Assembly (NCBI RefSeq): GCF_900167155.1
Contig: NZ_FUXU01000002.1
Span: forward strand, 62,001 to 126,000
Reading direction: 5' to 3'
DNA: 64,000 nt
From: Enterovibrio nigricans DSM 22720
GTDB taxonomy: Bacteria > Pseudomonadota > Gammaproteobacteria > Enterobacterales > Vibrionaceae
The notes under the pieces are model-generated. The model was not told where the DNA came from. It did no database searches and worked only from the letters and a program-made list of their open reading frames with translations. Position 1 is the stretch's first letter. Every line of letters starts with the position of its first letter. Of this stretch, positions 11,174 through 21,026 are shown piece by piece. The translations under genes and the position numbers were made by a program.

Positions 11174-12514
11174 ATGGACGTGAAACAACAGGTTGCTCAG
11201 CAGCGTGCCGAGCTCGAAGTCGCAGTATCGCGAGCTCTGGAGATGGCGAGTAAAAAAGCCGATGCAGCAGAAGTCGCGATTACCAAAACGACAGGTATCA
11301 GTGTCGCAACGCGCATGTGCGAAGTTGAAAGCGTTGAATTCAATAGTGATGGTGCTTTGGGGATCACTGTGTATCGCGGACAACGCAAAGGCAGTGCTTC
11401 GACATCTGATCTTTCGGAAAAAGCCATCGCAGAGACCGTAGAAGCGGCCCTCGATATTGCTAACTACACCTCTGAAGACCCTTTCTCAGGGCCTGCGCCA
11501 GCAGAGCTGATGGCATACGAATATCCTGATCTGGATCTTTTTTACCCAGATGAGCCCGAGCCTGATCATGCCGCAGAGAAAGCTATCGCGGCGGAGCGTG
11601 CAGCGCTGGATTACGATGGCCGTATTAAATTTAGTGATGGCGCAAGTTACGACAGTCACTACGGCGTAAGAGTTTACGGAAACAGCCATGGCATGCTGGG
11701 TAGCTACGCATCAAGCCGTCACAGCATCAGTTGTAGCGTGATTGCCGAAGATAGCAAAGGCATGGAACGTGATTACAGTTATACGGTTGCCCGTGATAAA
11801 CGCGATCTTTGGACGCCACAACAAGTCGGTATTGAAGCGGCGAAACGCACCCTCATGCGTATTGAACCGCAGCGTATGAAAACCTGTCAGGTTCCAGTAA
11901 TGTTTGCCGCCGACGTTGCGACGGGATTGCTCGGTCACTTAGTGATGGGGATCAGTGGCTCGAATTTATATCGCAAGTCATCATTTCTTTTAGACAAGCT
12001 CGGTCACCAAATTTTGCCTGAGTGGTTTTCGGTTTATGAGCGTCCTCACCTGTTGAAAGGCATGGCAAGCGCCCCTTTTGACAGTGAAGGAATGGTGACC
12101 AAAGACCTTGATATCATTCAAGGCGGCGTATTACAGACTTATCTAGCAACCAGCTATGCAGCGCGCAAGCTGGGTATGCAACCAACAGGTCATGCTGGTG
12201 GTATTCACAATTGGTTTGTGGGCAACACCGGACAGTCATTTGATCAAATGCTGAAAGAGCTGGGTACTGGCGTGCTGGTCACCGAGTTGATGGGTCAGGG
12301 CGTGAATGTTGTGACTGGCGATTACTCACGTGGTGCAGCAGGCTTCTGGGTTGAGAACGGTGAAATTAAGTACCCAGTGAGCGAGTTTACCATCGCAGGT
12401 AACCTTGCTGACATGTACAAGCAGATTGTTGCAGTAGGTGCAGACACAGAATACCGCAGTCAAATCCAGATGGGGTCGGTGCTTATTGAATCAATGAAAG
12501 TCGGCGGCGAGTAA
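11174..12514 (+). CDS. pmbA: Metalloprotease PmbA (TldE)
   Basis: A 446-aa homologue of TldD that lacks the HEXXXH metal site and forms the non-catalytic half of the TldD/E protease. Typical blocks are [20 protein letters not shown] near residue 40, [13 protein letters not shown] near 240 and the C-terminal [16 protein letters not shown]. The 230-bp region upstream separates it from yjgA and must hold its promoter, though I see no strong consensus there. An ERIC-like repeat begins 9 bp after the stop. Confidence 0.96.
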   Translation: MDVKQQVAQQRAELEVAVSRALEMASKKADAAEVAITKTTGISVATRMCEVESVEFNSDGALGITVYRGQRKGSASTSDLSEKAIAETVEAALDIANYTSEDPFSGPAPAELMAYEYPDLDLFYPDEPEPDHAAEKAIAAERAALDYDGRIKFSDGASYDSHYGVRVYGNSHGMLGSYASSRHSISCSVIAEDSKGMERDYSYTVARDKRDLWTPQQVGIEAAKRTLMRIEPQRMKTCQVPVMFAADVATGLLGHLVMGISGSNLYRKSSFLLDKLGHQILPEWFSVYERPHLLKGMASAPFDSEGMVTKDLDIIQGGVLQTYLATSYAARKLGMQPTGHAGGIHNWFVGNTGQSFDQMLKELGTGVLVTELMGQGVNVVTGDYSRGAAGFWVENGEIKYPVSEFTIAGNLADMYKQIVAVGADTEYRSQIQMGSVLIESMKVGGE

Positions 12515-12522
12515 ATCGCGTC

Positions 12523-12629
12523 GCCCTTTGCACCCTGGCGTCGTTTGCTGCATATTTTTGCCCTAGTCACTTAGCCTACTAAGCTCCCAGGAACAAAAAT
12601 ACTTGCTGCCTCGCCAGGGCACAAATGGC
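12523..12629. repeat. ERIC-like palindromic intergenic repeat
   Basis: A 107-bp imperfect palindrome. The outer arm (12523-12540, CCCTGGCG core) matches the inverted 12612-12629, and the similarity continues inward through TTTGCTGCATATTTTTG against CAAAAATACTTGCTGC. The centre holds AGTCACTTAG and TAAGCTCCCAGGA, which resemble the conserved centre of enterobacterial repetitive intergenic consensus elements (AAGTGACT and AGCTCC blocks). ERIC elements are known from Vibrionaceae as well as enterics. It lies between pmbA and the mgtE terminator. The palindrome is seen directly; the family name is by recalled similarity. Confidence 0.75.
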
Positions 12630-12728
12630 TTAGCGATTGCAGCCATATATTTCAGGGATTCAAAAGCTTGAGGCCTAGCTACAACGAAATTGGCTTAGCA
12701 AAAAGTGCTTAGCATCAGTCCATGAAAA

Positions 12729-12760
12729 GAAAAAGGCTTTCGAGAGAAAGCCTTTTTTTC
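12729..12760. terminator. Terminator of mgtE (probably bidirectional)
   Basis: AAAGGCTTT and AAAGCCTTT form a stem around a CGAGAG loop, flanked by A-rich sequence on the left and T7 on the right. It lies directly after the mgtE stop codon and can also end rightward transcripts from pmbA. Confidence 0.88.
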
Positions 12761-12761
12761 G

Positions 12762-14129
12762 TTATACGAGGAAGAGGGTAGCCAGTCCGAGGAAGACGGA
12801 GAGACCAACCATGTCGGTGATGGTGGTGAGCGCCATACCGCCTGCCAATGCAGGGTCGACTTTCATCTTTTTCAGCAATATTGGCACGGTTACACCGGCG
12901 ACACCCGCGACAAAAAGATTTGTCAGCATGGCAGCGGCGATAATGCCACCCAGCATGAAGTCGCCCTTCCATAGCACCACAATACCACCAATGATACTCG
13001 CCCAAACCACACCGTTGAGTAAGCCAACGAGAGCTTCTTTGCTGAGTAGCCAACGGGTGTTGGAGTCACCAATATGGCCAACGGCGAGACCGCGGATAAC
13101 AAGTGCGACGGTCTGGTTACCGGCAACACCACCCATTGAAGGGACGATGGTCATCAAGACGGCGATGGCTGCCATTTGCTGAAGCGTCGCTTCAAATAAG
13201 TTTGAGACGGAGGCCGCAGCGAGGGCAGCAAGCACATTACAACCTAGCCAGATGCTACGGCTGCGTGCTGATTTCAGCACGGGTGCAAACGTGTCTTCTT
13301 CGTCATCAAGACCTGCCATACTCATCATGGAGTGTTCAGCATCTTCACGGATGATGTCCACCACGTCATCGATAGTGATACGGCCAACCAGGTGATGCTC
13401 TTCATCAACAACAGGTGCAGATACCCAGTTTCGACGCTCAAAGATGCTGGCGACATCGCTGTCTTCCATGTCCACCGGAATCGCATCGTCCACGTCTTCC
13501 ATGATATCGAGCACTTCGGTATCAGGTTGGGTGGTCAAAAGTACGGTGATGGGGAGTTCACCGATGAGACGGCTGTTTTCATCAACAACGTAAAGGGCAT
13601 CCGTTGCTTCTGGCAGTTCACCTTTCATTCGAAGGTAGCGAAGAACCACGTCGACAGTAACGTCTGAGCGTATGGTTACCACGTCGGTATTCATCATACC
13701 GCCGGCGGTGTCTTCCGGGTATGCCAGCGCTTGTTCTACGCGCGCACGATCCTGCGCATCCATCTGGGATAGAACGTCTTGTGAGACCTGTTCAGGCAAG
13801 CTTCGCAGTAGGTAAGCGACGTCGTCAGTGTCCATGCCTTCCGTTGCAGCAGCAAGCTGATCCGGTTGCATGTGTACCATGATCCCGTCTTTAACGTCTT
13901 CAGACAGCTCTTCAAGGATCTCACCCTGTTCTTCGGGATCGGTTAATTGCCAGAGAACCAAACGGCTCTTTGGTGGGGAAGCCTCTAGAAGGTGGGCAAT
14001 GTCTTCCGGTTCCATGTCCTCAAGCATGCGGCGGACATGGACGAACATACCGTTTTCAAGGGCGCGACTAACTTCCTGCAACGTTTGGTGCGTTTGGCTA
14101 GGCTGTTCTACTTCGTAATTCTCTGCCAT
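12762..14129 (-). CDS. mgtE: Magnesium transporter MgtE
   Basis: A 455-aa MgtE-type Mg2+ channel. It has an N-terminal superhelical MgtE_N domain (about residues 20-130, with EDIAHLLE-type repeats), two CBS domains (about 140-265) that sense cytosolic Mg2+, and a C-terminal domain of five transmembrane helices (about 290-455) including the pore region near MTIVPSMGGVAGNQTVAL. It is a single gene with its own terminator, 127 bp from the end of the ptsO operon. I see no Mg2+ riboswitch in this short gap. Confidence 0.96.
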   Translation of the reverse strand: MAENYEVEQPSQTHQTLQEVSRALENGMFVHVRRMLEDMEPEDIAHLLEASPPKSRLVLWQLTDPEEQGEILEELSEDVKDGIMVHMQPDQLAAATEGMDTDDVAYLLRSLPEQVSQDVLSQMDAQDRARVEQALAYPEDTAGGMMNTDVVTIRSDVTVDVVLRYLRMKGELPEATDALYVVDENSRLIGELPITVLLTTQPDTEVLDIMEDVDDAIPVDMEDSDVASIFERRNWVSAPVVDEEHHLVGRITIDDVVDIIREDAEHSMMSMAGLDDEEDTFAPVLKSARSRSIWLGCNVLAALAAASVSNLFEATLQQMAAIAVLMTIVPSMGGVAGNQTVALVIRGLAVGHIGDSNTRWLLSKEALVGLLNGVVWASIIGGIVVLWKGDFMLGGIIAAAMLTNLFVAGVAGVTVPILLKKMKVDPALAGGMALTTITDMVGLSVFLGLATLFLV

Positions 14130-14256
14130 GGAATTGTCCGTTTGACGACGGGTAACGCAATGACATGAATATTAACGCAATCTACGGGCAGTGTCTTTGG
14201 ACAATTGCCCGTGTAGGAAAGTTGAGACGGGATGAGAAGGGGAAATAACGAGAGAC

Positions 14257-14532
14257 TTAACTCTCCTCGTCAAATCCAGCTTCGATAAGCGAGGTGACAG
14301 CATGGAGTGCTTGCTCTGCCTGCTCTCCATTTGCGGATATCTGGATTTGTTCGCCTTGGCTGGAGTCCAACAATAAAATGGCCATGACACTGTCAGCGGT
14401 AACGGTTTGATCATCCTTAGAAATCGTCACTTCAGCGTCAAAACTTTGTGCCAGTTCAACCAGTTTGACCGCAGCACGAGCGTGTAAGCCTAATCGATTA
14501 CGGATCAGGACTTCTTTGCTAAGTTGACTCAT
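14257..14532 (-). CDS. ptsO: Nitrogen-PTS phosphocarrier protein NPr
   Basis: A 91-aa HPr-fold protein. The phosphorylatable His17 lies in [10 protein letters not shown]. NPr passes phosphate from PtsP to EIIA-Ntr in the regulatory nitrogen PTS. It is the last gene of the long leftward block and overlaps rapZ by 4 bp, which suggests coupled translation. Position after ptsN and rapZ decides for NPr over the sugar-PTS HPr. Confidence 0.96.
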   Translation of the reverse strand: MSQLSKEVLIRNRLGLHARAAVKLVELAQSFDAEVTISKDDQTVTADSVMAILLLDSSQGEQIQISANGEQAEQALHAVTSLIEAGFDEES

Positions 14533-15380
14533 AGATTCCCTTCAAGTGTGCGGTGACGGATCTGAACTTGTTGTCCATGAGCGGCAAAGTAATCACCCAA
14601 AAACTGGGCAATATATACGGAGCGATGCTGTCCACCGGTACAACCGATTGCCACGGTAAGGTAGCTGCGGTTGTTTTTTTCAAATGCAGGCATCCAAGAT
14701 TCGAGAAAACTTTTGACCTGAGCGATGAGCATTGCCACGTCTTGTTCTGAGGCGAGAAACATCTTCACGGGTTCATCCAGTCCGGTTAGCGGACGAAGTG
14801 CAGGATCCCAGTGAGGGTTTGGCAGAAAACGTACGTCAAACACATAGTCTGCATCAGAAGGGAGCCCATGTTTGAACCCAAATGATTCAAACACCATCAC
14901 CAAGTCGCGATTGGTGCGGCCAAGTACCAATGATCGTACGGCTTCGCTAAGATCATGGACGGAATGCGAGGAGGTGTTAATGACTTTGTCCGCGCGCTCT
15001 TTTAACGGTGTCAGGAGGTGTTTTTCCTGCTCTATCGCTTGTTCAAGTGTGAGGTTATTGCGAGATAGGGGGTGCAAGCGACGCGTTTCACTAAAGCGTT
15101 TAACGAGTTCTTTGTCATCGGCATCGAGGAAAAACAGGTCAATATCCAGATCTTTCGGTAACTTCGCCAAAGTGTGGGAAATTTCATCGGGATCATCAGG
15201 CATGTTTCGAATATCAATACTTACTGCGATCTGTGAACCGCCACCGAGTTGTTCTGCCACAAACTGAGGCAGTAAATTAACAGGAAGATTGTCGACGCAG
15301 TAGTAACCCAAGTCTTCCAAAACACGAAGTGCAACGGATTTCCCTGAGCCGGAACGTCCACTGACGATTTTCAGCTGCAT
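14529..15380 (-). CDS. rapZ: RNase adapter protein RapZ
   Basis: A 283-aa P-loop protein. Walker A GRSGSGKS is at residues 8-15, and the C-terminal [13 protein letters not shown] motif binds sRNA and metabolite in studied homologues. In E. coli, RapZ recruits RNase E to the sRNA GlmZ and so tunes GlmS and UDP-GlcNAc supply, which fits the wall and LPS genes around it. It lies between ptsN and ptsO as in enterics. Confidence 0.96.
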   Translation of the reverse strand: MQLKIVSGRSGSGKSVALRVLEDLGYYCVDNLPVNLLPQFVAEQLGGGSQIAVSIDIRNMPDDPDEISHTLAKLPKDLDIDLFFLDADDKELVKRFSETRRLHPLSRNNLTLEQAIEQEKHLLTPLKERADKVINTSSHSVHDLSEAVRSLVLGRTNRDLVMVFESFGFKHGLPSDADYVFDVRFLPNPHWDPALRPLTGLDEPVKMFLASEQDVAMLIAQVKSFLESWMPAFEKNNRSYLTVAIGCTGGQHRSVYIAQFLGDYFAAHGQQVQIRHRTLEGNL

Positions 15381-15392
15381 GAGTGCGATTCT

Positions 15393-15836
15393 CTATCCGG
15401 TTATAATGTCGTAAAGCTCTTGGTCGGAGCTGGCGTGGCGAAGTTGACGGCAAATGTGTTTGTCACCAAGCTTTTGCGCAATGAGAGACAGTGTGGTGAG
15501 GTGTTCTTTACATTGATCGTCAGGTACGAACAACGCAAAAAGCAAATCGACAGGTTGGTTGTCGATCGCGTCAAACTCAATTGGTTCAGCGCATTGAACC
15601 AACACACCGACAGCGTGATCACTGTTGAAAATGCGTCCGTGAGGTATGGCAATACCATTACCAATACCCGTACTGCCCATTTTTTCCCTGCCAAGCATGC
15701 ATTCAAACAACTTTTGAGGGTTTTGATCTAACTCGGAGGCAGCGAGCTCGCTTATCAATTCAAGTGCACGTTTCTTACTTGAACAAAGGACTGCACTTTT
15801 GGTGCAGTCCAATTTAAGTACGTCTTTAAGTTCCAT
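15393..15836 (-). CDS. ptsN: Nitrogen-PTS EIIA component (EIIA-Ntr)
   Basis: A 147-aa PTS EIIA-2 domain protein. The phosphorylation site is His66 in GIAIPHGRIF. Phosphorylation state of EIIA-Ntr modulates potassium transport, sigma balance and amino-sugar supply in studied gammaproteobacteria. It starts 2 bp after the hpf stop and sits directly before rapZ in the rpoN operon. Confidence 0.96.
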   Translation of the reverse strand: MELKDVLKLDCTKSAVLCSSKKRALELISELAASELDQNPQKLFECMLGREKMGSTGIGNGIAIPHGRIFNSDHAVGVLVQCAEPIEFDAIDNQPVDLLFALFVPDDQCKEHLTTLSLIAQKLGDKHICRQLRHASSDQELYDIITG

Positions 15837-15838
15837 GA

Positions 15839-16126
15839 TTAATGGTGATTCAACTTTTCTTTGTGTTTGGTTAACTGCTTAATCAGCTTATCAGTGAGTG
15901 CGTCTATGGCCGCATACATATTCTCTGAATCGGCTTTCGCGTGAATTTCGCCATTATTGACATGCAAGGTCGCTTCGGCAATCTGCTGCAATTTTTCGAC
16001 ATTAAGCACAACGTAAACGTTATTGATGTGATCAAAGAAACGCTCAAGTTTATCAAACTTAGTCATCACATATTCACGGAGAGAGTCTGTAACTTCGACG
16101 TGGTGACCGGTCAGATTGATTTGCAT
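15839..16126 (-). CDS. hpf: Ribosome hibernation promoting factor HPF (short form)
   Basis: A 95-aa protein beginning MQINLTGHHVEVTDSLREYV and ending in KLIKQLTKHKEKLNHH. It matches the short HPF that binds the 30S decoding region and promotes 100S dimers. A possible start two codons upstream (16132) exists; the MQINLTG start matches the family and has better spacing to the upstream AGGAAG. Its place between rpoN and ptsN separates it from RaiA/YfiA. Confidence 0.95.
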   Translation of the reverse strand: MQINLTGHHVEVTDSLREYVMTKFDKLERFFDHINNVYVVLNVEKLQQIAEATLHVNNGEIHAKADSENMYAAIDALTDKLIKQLTKHKEKLNHH

Positions 16127-16152
16127 AAACATCTTCCTTCTGGTTGAGACGC

Positions 16153-17628
16153 CTAGATAAGGCGCTTGCGCTGATTTGACGGAGCGATACCCAGAGACTC
16201 ACGATATTTCGCAATCGTTCGTCGTGCTACCTGGATCCCTTGCTCCGCCAGCAATGTGGCAATTTTACTGTCGCTGAGTGGCTTCGCCGGGTTTTCTGCG
16301 GCGACCAACTTTTTCACCAGCGCCCGTATTGCCGTTGAGCTGCACTCACCGCCATTGTCGGTACTGACATGGCTAGAGAAGAAGTATTTCAATTCAAAGA
16401 TACCCCGCGGGGTATGCATGTACTTTTGTGTGGTAACGCGCGAGATGGTGGATTCGTGCATGTCTACGGCAAGAGCGATGTCGTTCAGTACCATGGGCTT
16501 CATGGCCTCTTCACCATACTCAAAGAAATTTTGTTGATGTTCTACGATGCAGCGAGCGACTTTTAAAAGGGTTTCATTTCGGCTTTCTAGGCTTTTAATC
16601 AACCATTTAGCATCTTGGAGATGACTGCGGATGAACTGACTGTCTGCAGCACTACAGCCATTTTTAGTTAATGCAGCATATTGCTGATTCACTTTTAGAC
16701 GCGGCACGCTGTCAGGATTAATTTGAACGACCCATTTACCACGATCTTTGAACACCGAAACATCAGGGATAACGTATTCAGCCTCATTGGTGACAATGAG
16801 GTTGCCAGGCCTTGGTTCCAAACTGTGGATGAGGCGCATAACTTCTTTTAAGTCTGCTTCACGTAGTTTGGTTTCTTTCATGATCTGACGAAAATCGCGG
16901 TTTGCCAACGAGTTCATGTGGTCTCGAAGCACCAAGCGCGACTCAGTAAGCCACGGCGTGTCTTCTGCAAATGCAGCAAGCTGTATTAGTAGGCACTCTT
17001 GCAATGAACGCGAAGCGACACCAAGAGGGTCGAATTGTTGAACGCGTTTTAGTACCGCTTCAACCTCGTCAAGTTCAACCTCTTCGTCTTCAGCACCCAA
17101 GCTGTCGAGGATGTCTTCGCAAGAGATAGTGAGGTAGCCTTTGTCGTCAACGGCGTCAATGATGGCGGTTGCGATGGCTAAATCGACCTCGGTAAATGGT
17201 GTCAGCTGAACCTGCCAGACTAAATAGTCATGCAAGGTTTCTGTGGTTTCACCTTGGTAAACGGGAATGTCGTCGCCAAGGGAAATACCCGTACTCCCTG
17301 TATTGGCGCTGTAAACATCGTCCCATGTCGTGTCGACGGGTAAATCATCGGGCATTTCTTGTTGGTTCAGTGCTTCTGCACTGTCTAATGAATCAGAGCT
17401 GTCAGCAGAGACGGTCGCGTTATCGCCGTTTTCAAATTCTTGTGCGCTGTCACCGTCAATGTTGTTATCGGACGAGTCATCTTGTTCGAGTAGAGGGTTT
17501 GCTTCGAGTGCTTCCTGAATTTCCTGCTGTAAATCCAGCGTCGACAACTGGAGCAGGCGAATAGCCTGTTGCAGTTGCGGCGTCATGGCAAGTTGTTGGC
17601 CAAGTTTAAGCTGGAGCGAGGGTTTCAT
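16153..17628 (-). CDS. rpoN: RNA polymerase sigma-54 factor
   Basis: A 491-aa sigma-54. Region I is Gln/Leu-rich ([20 protein letters not shown], about residues 5-24) and is followed by an acidic region II. The core-binding and DNA-binding parts end with the RpoN box [10 protein letters not shown] at residues 468-477, which reads the -24 element. It lies 72 bp after lptB. In Vibrionaceae sigma-54 controls flagella, nitrogen genes and quorum-sensing sRNAs; those targets are outside this window. Confidence 0.98.
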   Translation of the reverse strand: MKPSLQLKLGQQLAMTPQLQQAIRLLQLSTLDLQQEIQEALEANPLLEQDDSSDNNIDGDSAQEFENGDNATVSADSSDSLDSAEALNQQEMPDDLPVDTTWDDVYSANTGSTGISLGDDIPVYQGETTETLHDYLVWQVQLTPFTEVDLAIATAIIDAVDDKGYLTISCEDILDSLGAEDEEVELDEVEAVLKRVQQFDPLGVASRSLQECLLIQLAAFAEDTPWLTESRLVLRDHMNSLANRDFRQIMKETKLREADLKEVMRLIHSLEPRPGNLIVTNEAEYVIPDVSVFKDRGKWVVQINPDSVPRLKVNQQYAALTKNGCSAADSQFIRSHLQDAKWLIKSLESRNETLLKVARCIVEHQQNFFEYGEEAMKPMVLNDIALAVDMHESTISRVTTQKYMHTPRGIFELKYFFSSHVSTDNGGECSSTAIRALVKKLVAAENPAKPLSDSKIATLLAEQGIQVARRTIAKYRESLGIAPSNQRKRLI

Positions 17629-17700
17629 AGTTATTCTGGCACCTTTATTTCTTTTGTCAGTGCATGATCTGAAAGTAAATACGCCAACCGTATTTCTTAA

Positions 17701-18426
17701 CTATAGCCTGAACTGGTCCCCGAGATAGACTCGTTTTACATGCTCATCATTTAGCACTTCATCAGGAGTGCCATGTGCGATCAAGTGTCCCTGGCTAACA
17801 ATATAGGCGTGCTCACAAACACTCAGTGTCTCACGTACGTTGTGATCGGTAATTAACACGCCCAAACCTCTGTCTCGCAGGTGCTCGATGATTTTTTTGA
17901 TATCGATAACCGAGATAGGGTCAACACCCGCAAAGGGTTCATCCAGCAAGATGAATTTTGGATTCGCAGCTAGAGCGCGAGCGATCTCAACACGACGACG
18001 TTCGCCACCTGACAATGCCATACCCATGCTGTTGCGGATATGTTGGATGTTGAACTCGTCGAGCAAGTCCTCAGCTTTATCCTGTCGCTCAGCTTTAGAC
18101 AGCTCTTTGCGGGTCTGCAAGACAGCCATCAAATTGTCGTACACACTGAGTTTACGAAAGATGGATGCTTCTTGTGGAAGGTAACCAATCCCCATTCGAG
18201 AACGATTGTGCATCGGTTGAATACTGATGTCTGTTTCATCGATATGAATAGAACCTTCATCACGAGCGACCAAACCAACAATCATATAGAAAGAGGTGGT
18301 TTTGCCTGCGCCGTTAGGACCCAATAGCCCAACAATTTCTCCGGATTTAACTTCCAAGCTAACATCGGTAACGACTTTGCGCCCGTTGTAGCTTTTGGCA
18401 AGGTTTTTAGCGGTAAGTATGGCCAT
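17701..18426 (-). CDS. lptB: LPS export ABC transporter ATPase LptB
   Basis: A 241-aa ABC ATPase. It shows Walker [10 protein letters not shown] (about residues 36-44), the signature [16 protein letters not shown] (about 139-154) and Walker [14 protein letters not shown]. LptB powers the LptB2FG complex that extracts LPS from the inner membrane and pushes it along the LptC-LptA bridge. It lies 6 bp after lptA and 72 bp before rpoN. Confidence 0.98.
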   Translation of the reverse strand: MAILTAKNLAKSYNGRKVVTDVSLEVKSGEIVGLLGPNGAGKTTSFYMIVGLVARDEGSIHIDETDISIQPMHNRSRMGIGYLPQEASIFRKLSVYDNLMAVLQTRKELSKAERQDKAEDLLDEFNIQHIRNSMGMALSGGERRRVEIARALAANPKFILLDEPFAGVDPISVIDIKKIIEHLRDRGLGVLITDHNVRETLSVCEHAYIVSQGHLIAHGTPDEVLNDEHVKRVYLGDQFRL

Positions 18427-18432
18427 GAGGCA

Positions 18433-18945
18433 TTAATTCTTTTCTTGTTGTTTCGTTTGCGGCTGCAAAATCGTGGTCACACGACTGCTCTTATCGCTTT
18501 CTGCCATAAGCAATTGCTTATCAATGTTGTAGGTAATCTTCTGACCTTCAATCTGGTTGCCGCCTTCTTGCGTTAAGACAGCATCCTTGGTCATGGTCAA
18601 AAAGCTTTTACCTACTTCGTAGCGAAAATCAAACGCTTTGCCATCAATTTTTTTGCCGTCATCCATCGTTTGTTGGAATGTGGCTGGCGCACCGTAGGCG
18701 TCAATGATCTCAGAGCCTTCGGTACCAGATGGACGTGTAACGACCACTTTTTCTGCACTCAATCGAATGGAACCCTGACGCAGGAACACATTGCCAGTGA
18801 AAACCACTGTGTTGGTTTTCATGTCCAAATTCTGTGAGTCTGAGTCAATATATATTGGCTGCTCGGAGTCTGATGACAGAGCGAGGGCACTGCCTGACAG
18901 CAACATCATTATGATGGCAAAGATGCTATTTCTTTTCTGATTCAT
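18433..18945 (-). CDS. lptA: LPS export periplasmic bridge protein LptA
   Basis: A 170-aa periplasmic protein with a Sec signal peptide (about residues 1-23, ending near ALALSS) and a beta-jellyroll OstA domain. Typical blocks are DSDSQNLDMKTNTVVFTGNVFLRQGS and the later GGNQIEGQKITYN. LptA forms the periplasmic bridge that carries LPS to LptD. It overlaps the end of lptC by 20 bp. Confidence 0.96.
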   Translation of the reverse strand: MNQKRNSIFAIIMMLLSGSALALSSDSEQPIYIDSDSQNLDMKTNTVVFTGNVFLRQGSIRLSAEKVVVTRPSGTEGSEIIDAYGAPATFQQTMDDGKKIDGKAFDFRYEVGKSFLTMTKDAVLTQEGGNQIEGQKITYNIDKQLLMAESDKSSRVTTILQPQTKQQEKN

Positions 18946-19492
18946 ACCTGCTCTTCACTTGTTCAATCAGCTCCATCTGATGGGTGCCAAAGTTTCCTTT
19001 AACGCGTTCGCCGCGAGTTTGAAGACCTACGCCGGTAATTTCTGTTTCTTTGTCAGACCAGAAATCGCGGGTTTTCAGATCCAGCGTCAATTCGTCAGTG
19101 GTGACGACTTTAATTTGGGCATCGGGTAACAGGTTAAAGATCCTGACACGGCCTGTCATCACCAGAATTTGGTTATTGTCCAAAACAGCAAAATCTGAAC
19201 TGACACGCCATTCTTCATCTGCGCCGTCTTTATATGTCCACAGTACAGGTTCGTTAAAATGGGTTTCGTCCAGTTTCTGGTAGTGCTCCAGGTAGGTCGA
19301 TTTCAGCAAATAGTTGCGAATGCCTGCCTGGTTGTAGCTAGTCGAAGCGACATTCTCTGAAGTAAATAAGGGTTTTTCTGCATCCGGTGCAACCTGAACC
19401 TCTTCCTGCCAATAGTGTTGGCTGAGCAGGTAGTATCCTGCGTAGCCACACACGGCAAGCAGGAGAGTGACACCGAGATGTCGGAATATCAT
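18926..19492 (-). CDS. lptC: LPS export protein LptC
   Basis: A 188-aa bitopic protein with one N-terminal transmembrane helix (about residues 6-24) and a periplasmic OstA-like domain. The block NEPVLWTYKDGADEEWRVSSD is followed by LVMTGRVRIFNL. LptC links the LptBFG transporter to LptA. Its ATG overlaps the kdsC stop (ATGA). Confidence 0.95.
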   Translation of the reverse strand: MIFRHLGVTLLLAVCGYAGYYLLSQHYWQEEVQVAPDAEKPLFTSENVASTSYNQAGIRNYLLKSTYLEHYQKLDETHFNEPVLWTYKDGADEEWRVSSDFAVLDNNQILVMTGRVRIFNLLPDAQIKVVTTDELTLDLKTRDFWSDKETEITGVGLQTRGERVKGNFGTHQMELIEQVKSRYESEKK

Positions 19493-20046
19493 ATACTCAG
19501 CCCCTTGTGTATATCGAGTTCACCGCGCGCTTCTAGGATCAAATCACAAATTTCGCGAACGGCACCATACCCCCCTAAGGTGCGGGTGACAAAATCTGCT
19601 CGCTGTGCCAATAGAGGATGCCCATCATTGACACATACCGACAGCCCGATTTGAGACATGACGGTCCAATCAATAAGATCGTCACCAATATACGCGGTTT
19701 TCTCTGCCGGAATGGCGAGCTTTTTCACTAAATCCAAATACGCCGAGGCCTTATCGTCTTGCCCTTGGTAAATATGTGTAATACCCAGCGCTGACATGCG
19801 ACGCTCAACAATGGCGGATTTTCTGCCCGTGATAATGGCGATTTCAACACCTGCATTCATCAAAGATTTCACACCGTAGCCATCACGGGTATGAAAAGCT
19901 TTAAGCTCTTCACCATCATTGCCCATGTAGACGCGTCCATCAGAGAACACGCCGTCAACATCGCAGATCAGTAGTTTAATTTCAGCGGCACGTTTAAAAA
20001 GAAGGGTCTCGACCGGGCCGTAAAGGGTTTCTGTTGTTTCTGTCAT
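19489..20046 (-). CDS. kdsC: 3-deoxy-D-manno-octulosonate 8-phosphate phosphatase
   Basis: A 185-aa HAD-superfamily phosphatase. The nucleophile motif is LLICDVDGVFSDG, and YIGDDLIDWTVM supplies the metal-binding acidic pair. It removes phosphate from Kdo-8-P in the synthesis of Kdo for the LPS core. It overlaps kdsD by one base and lptC by 4 bp, so Kdo supply and LPS export are cotranscribed. Confidence 0.97.
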   Translation of the reverse strand: MTETTETLYGPVETLLFKRAAEIKLLICDVDGVFSDGRVYMGNDGEELKAFHTRDGYGVKSLMNAGVEIAIITGRKSAIVERRMSALGITHIYQGQDDKASAYLDLVKKLAIPAEKTAYIGDDLIDWTVMSQIGLSVCVNDGHPLLAQRADFVTRTLGGYGAVREICDLILEARGELDIHKGLSI

Positions 20047-21014
20047 TACATGACCCCAGCTTTCAGTAAATCGTGCATATTCAGTGCGCCAATGAGTTTG
20101 CCATTTTCAGCGACAAGCAACCCATTGATTTTTTTCTCTTCGAGGGTTTTTAACCCTTCGGCTGCCAGCAGATCGGCACTGACTGTTGTTGGGTTCTTGC
20201 CCATGACATTACCGATCGCGGTGCTGTGGATATCAATGCGTTGATCAAGTAGACGGCGCAGATCACCATCGGTAAAAATGCCTTTAAGTGTATCGTCGCT
20301 TTCTACCACGGCGGTCATACCCAGCCCTTTGGCGGACATTTCAAGCAAGGCGTCTCGGATGGTGCTGTTCGGAGACACTTTAGGCAGGGCATCACCCGTG
20401 TGCATAATGTCGGCAATGCGAAGCAAAAGCTTGCGACCAAGCGCGCCACCTGGGTGTGATAGAGCAAAGTCATCGGCAGTGAAGCCTTTTGCTTGCATCA
20501 ATGCCATGGCAAGCGCGTCACCCATCACGAGTGTCGCTGTGGTGCTGGAGGTTGGTGCTAGGTCTATCGGGCAGGCTTCTTTATGTACCTTGATGCACAG
20601 ATTGACCTGTGCCAGACGCGCCATGGTAGATGACGGGTTGCTGGTCATGGTGATTAAAGTGATACCGCGACGCTTCACAACGGGCAGCAGCGTAATAATC
20701 TCTGAGGCTTCACCTGAGTTTGAAATCGCGAGGACAACATCGCCTTTTTCAATCATACCCAAGTCGCCATGACTGGCTTCGCCGGGGTGAACAAAAAAGG
20801 AAGGGGTGCCGGTGCTTGCCAGCGTTGCAGCAATTTTAGTACCGATATGCCCTGACTTGCCCATTCCCATTACGACCACTTTACCGTTGGCATTCAGGAT
20901 TAATCTGCATGCCTCAGAAAAGTCGTCGTTAATGTACTGTTCGAGTTGCTCAATGGCTTCGAGTTCCGTTTTTAGCGTCGAGATGCCAGCTTGGCGAAAA
21001 TCAAACTCAGTCAT
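20046..21014 (-). CDS. kdsD: Arabinose-5-phosphate isomerase KdsD
   Basis: A 322-aa enzyme with an N-terminal SIS domain (about residues 40-185, containing GMGKSGHIGTKIAATLASTG and the HPGEASHGDLGMI block) and two C-terminal CBS domains. It converts ribulose-5-phosphate to arabinose-5-phosphate, the first committed step to Kdo. Position directly before kdsC supports KdsD over the GutQ paralogue. Confidence 0.96.
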   Translation of the reverse strand: MTEFDFRQAGISTLKTELEAIEQLEQYINDDFSEACRLILNANGKVVVMGMGKSGHIGTKIAATLASTGTPSFFVHPGEASHGDLGMIEKGDVVLAISNSGEASEIITLLPVVKRRGITLITMTSNPSSTMARLAQVNLCIKVHKEACPIDLAPTSSTTATLVMGDALAMALMQAKGFTADDFALSHPGGALGRKLLLRIADIMHTGDALPKVSPNSTIRDALLEMSAKGLGMTAVVESDDTLKGIFTDGDLRRLLDQRIDIHSTAIGNVMGKNPTTVSADLLAAEGLKTLEEKKINGLLVAENGKLIGALNMHDLLKAGVM

Positions 21015-21026
21015 AATGACTCCGTA

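Noticed and set aside
14166-14217. ACGGGCA/TGCCCGT stem as the terminator of the ptsO operon
   Set aside because: The stem is only 7 bp with a 15-nt or longer loop and no T-run follows in the leftward direction.
14130-14256. Mg2+-sensing riboswitch for mgtE
   Set aside because: The upstream gap of 127 bp is too short for the known M-box fold and shows none of its conserved segments.
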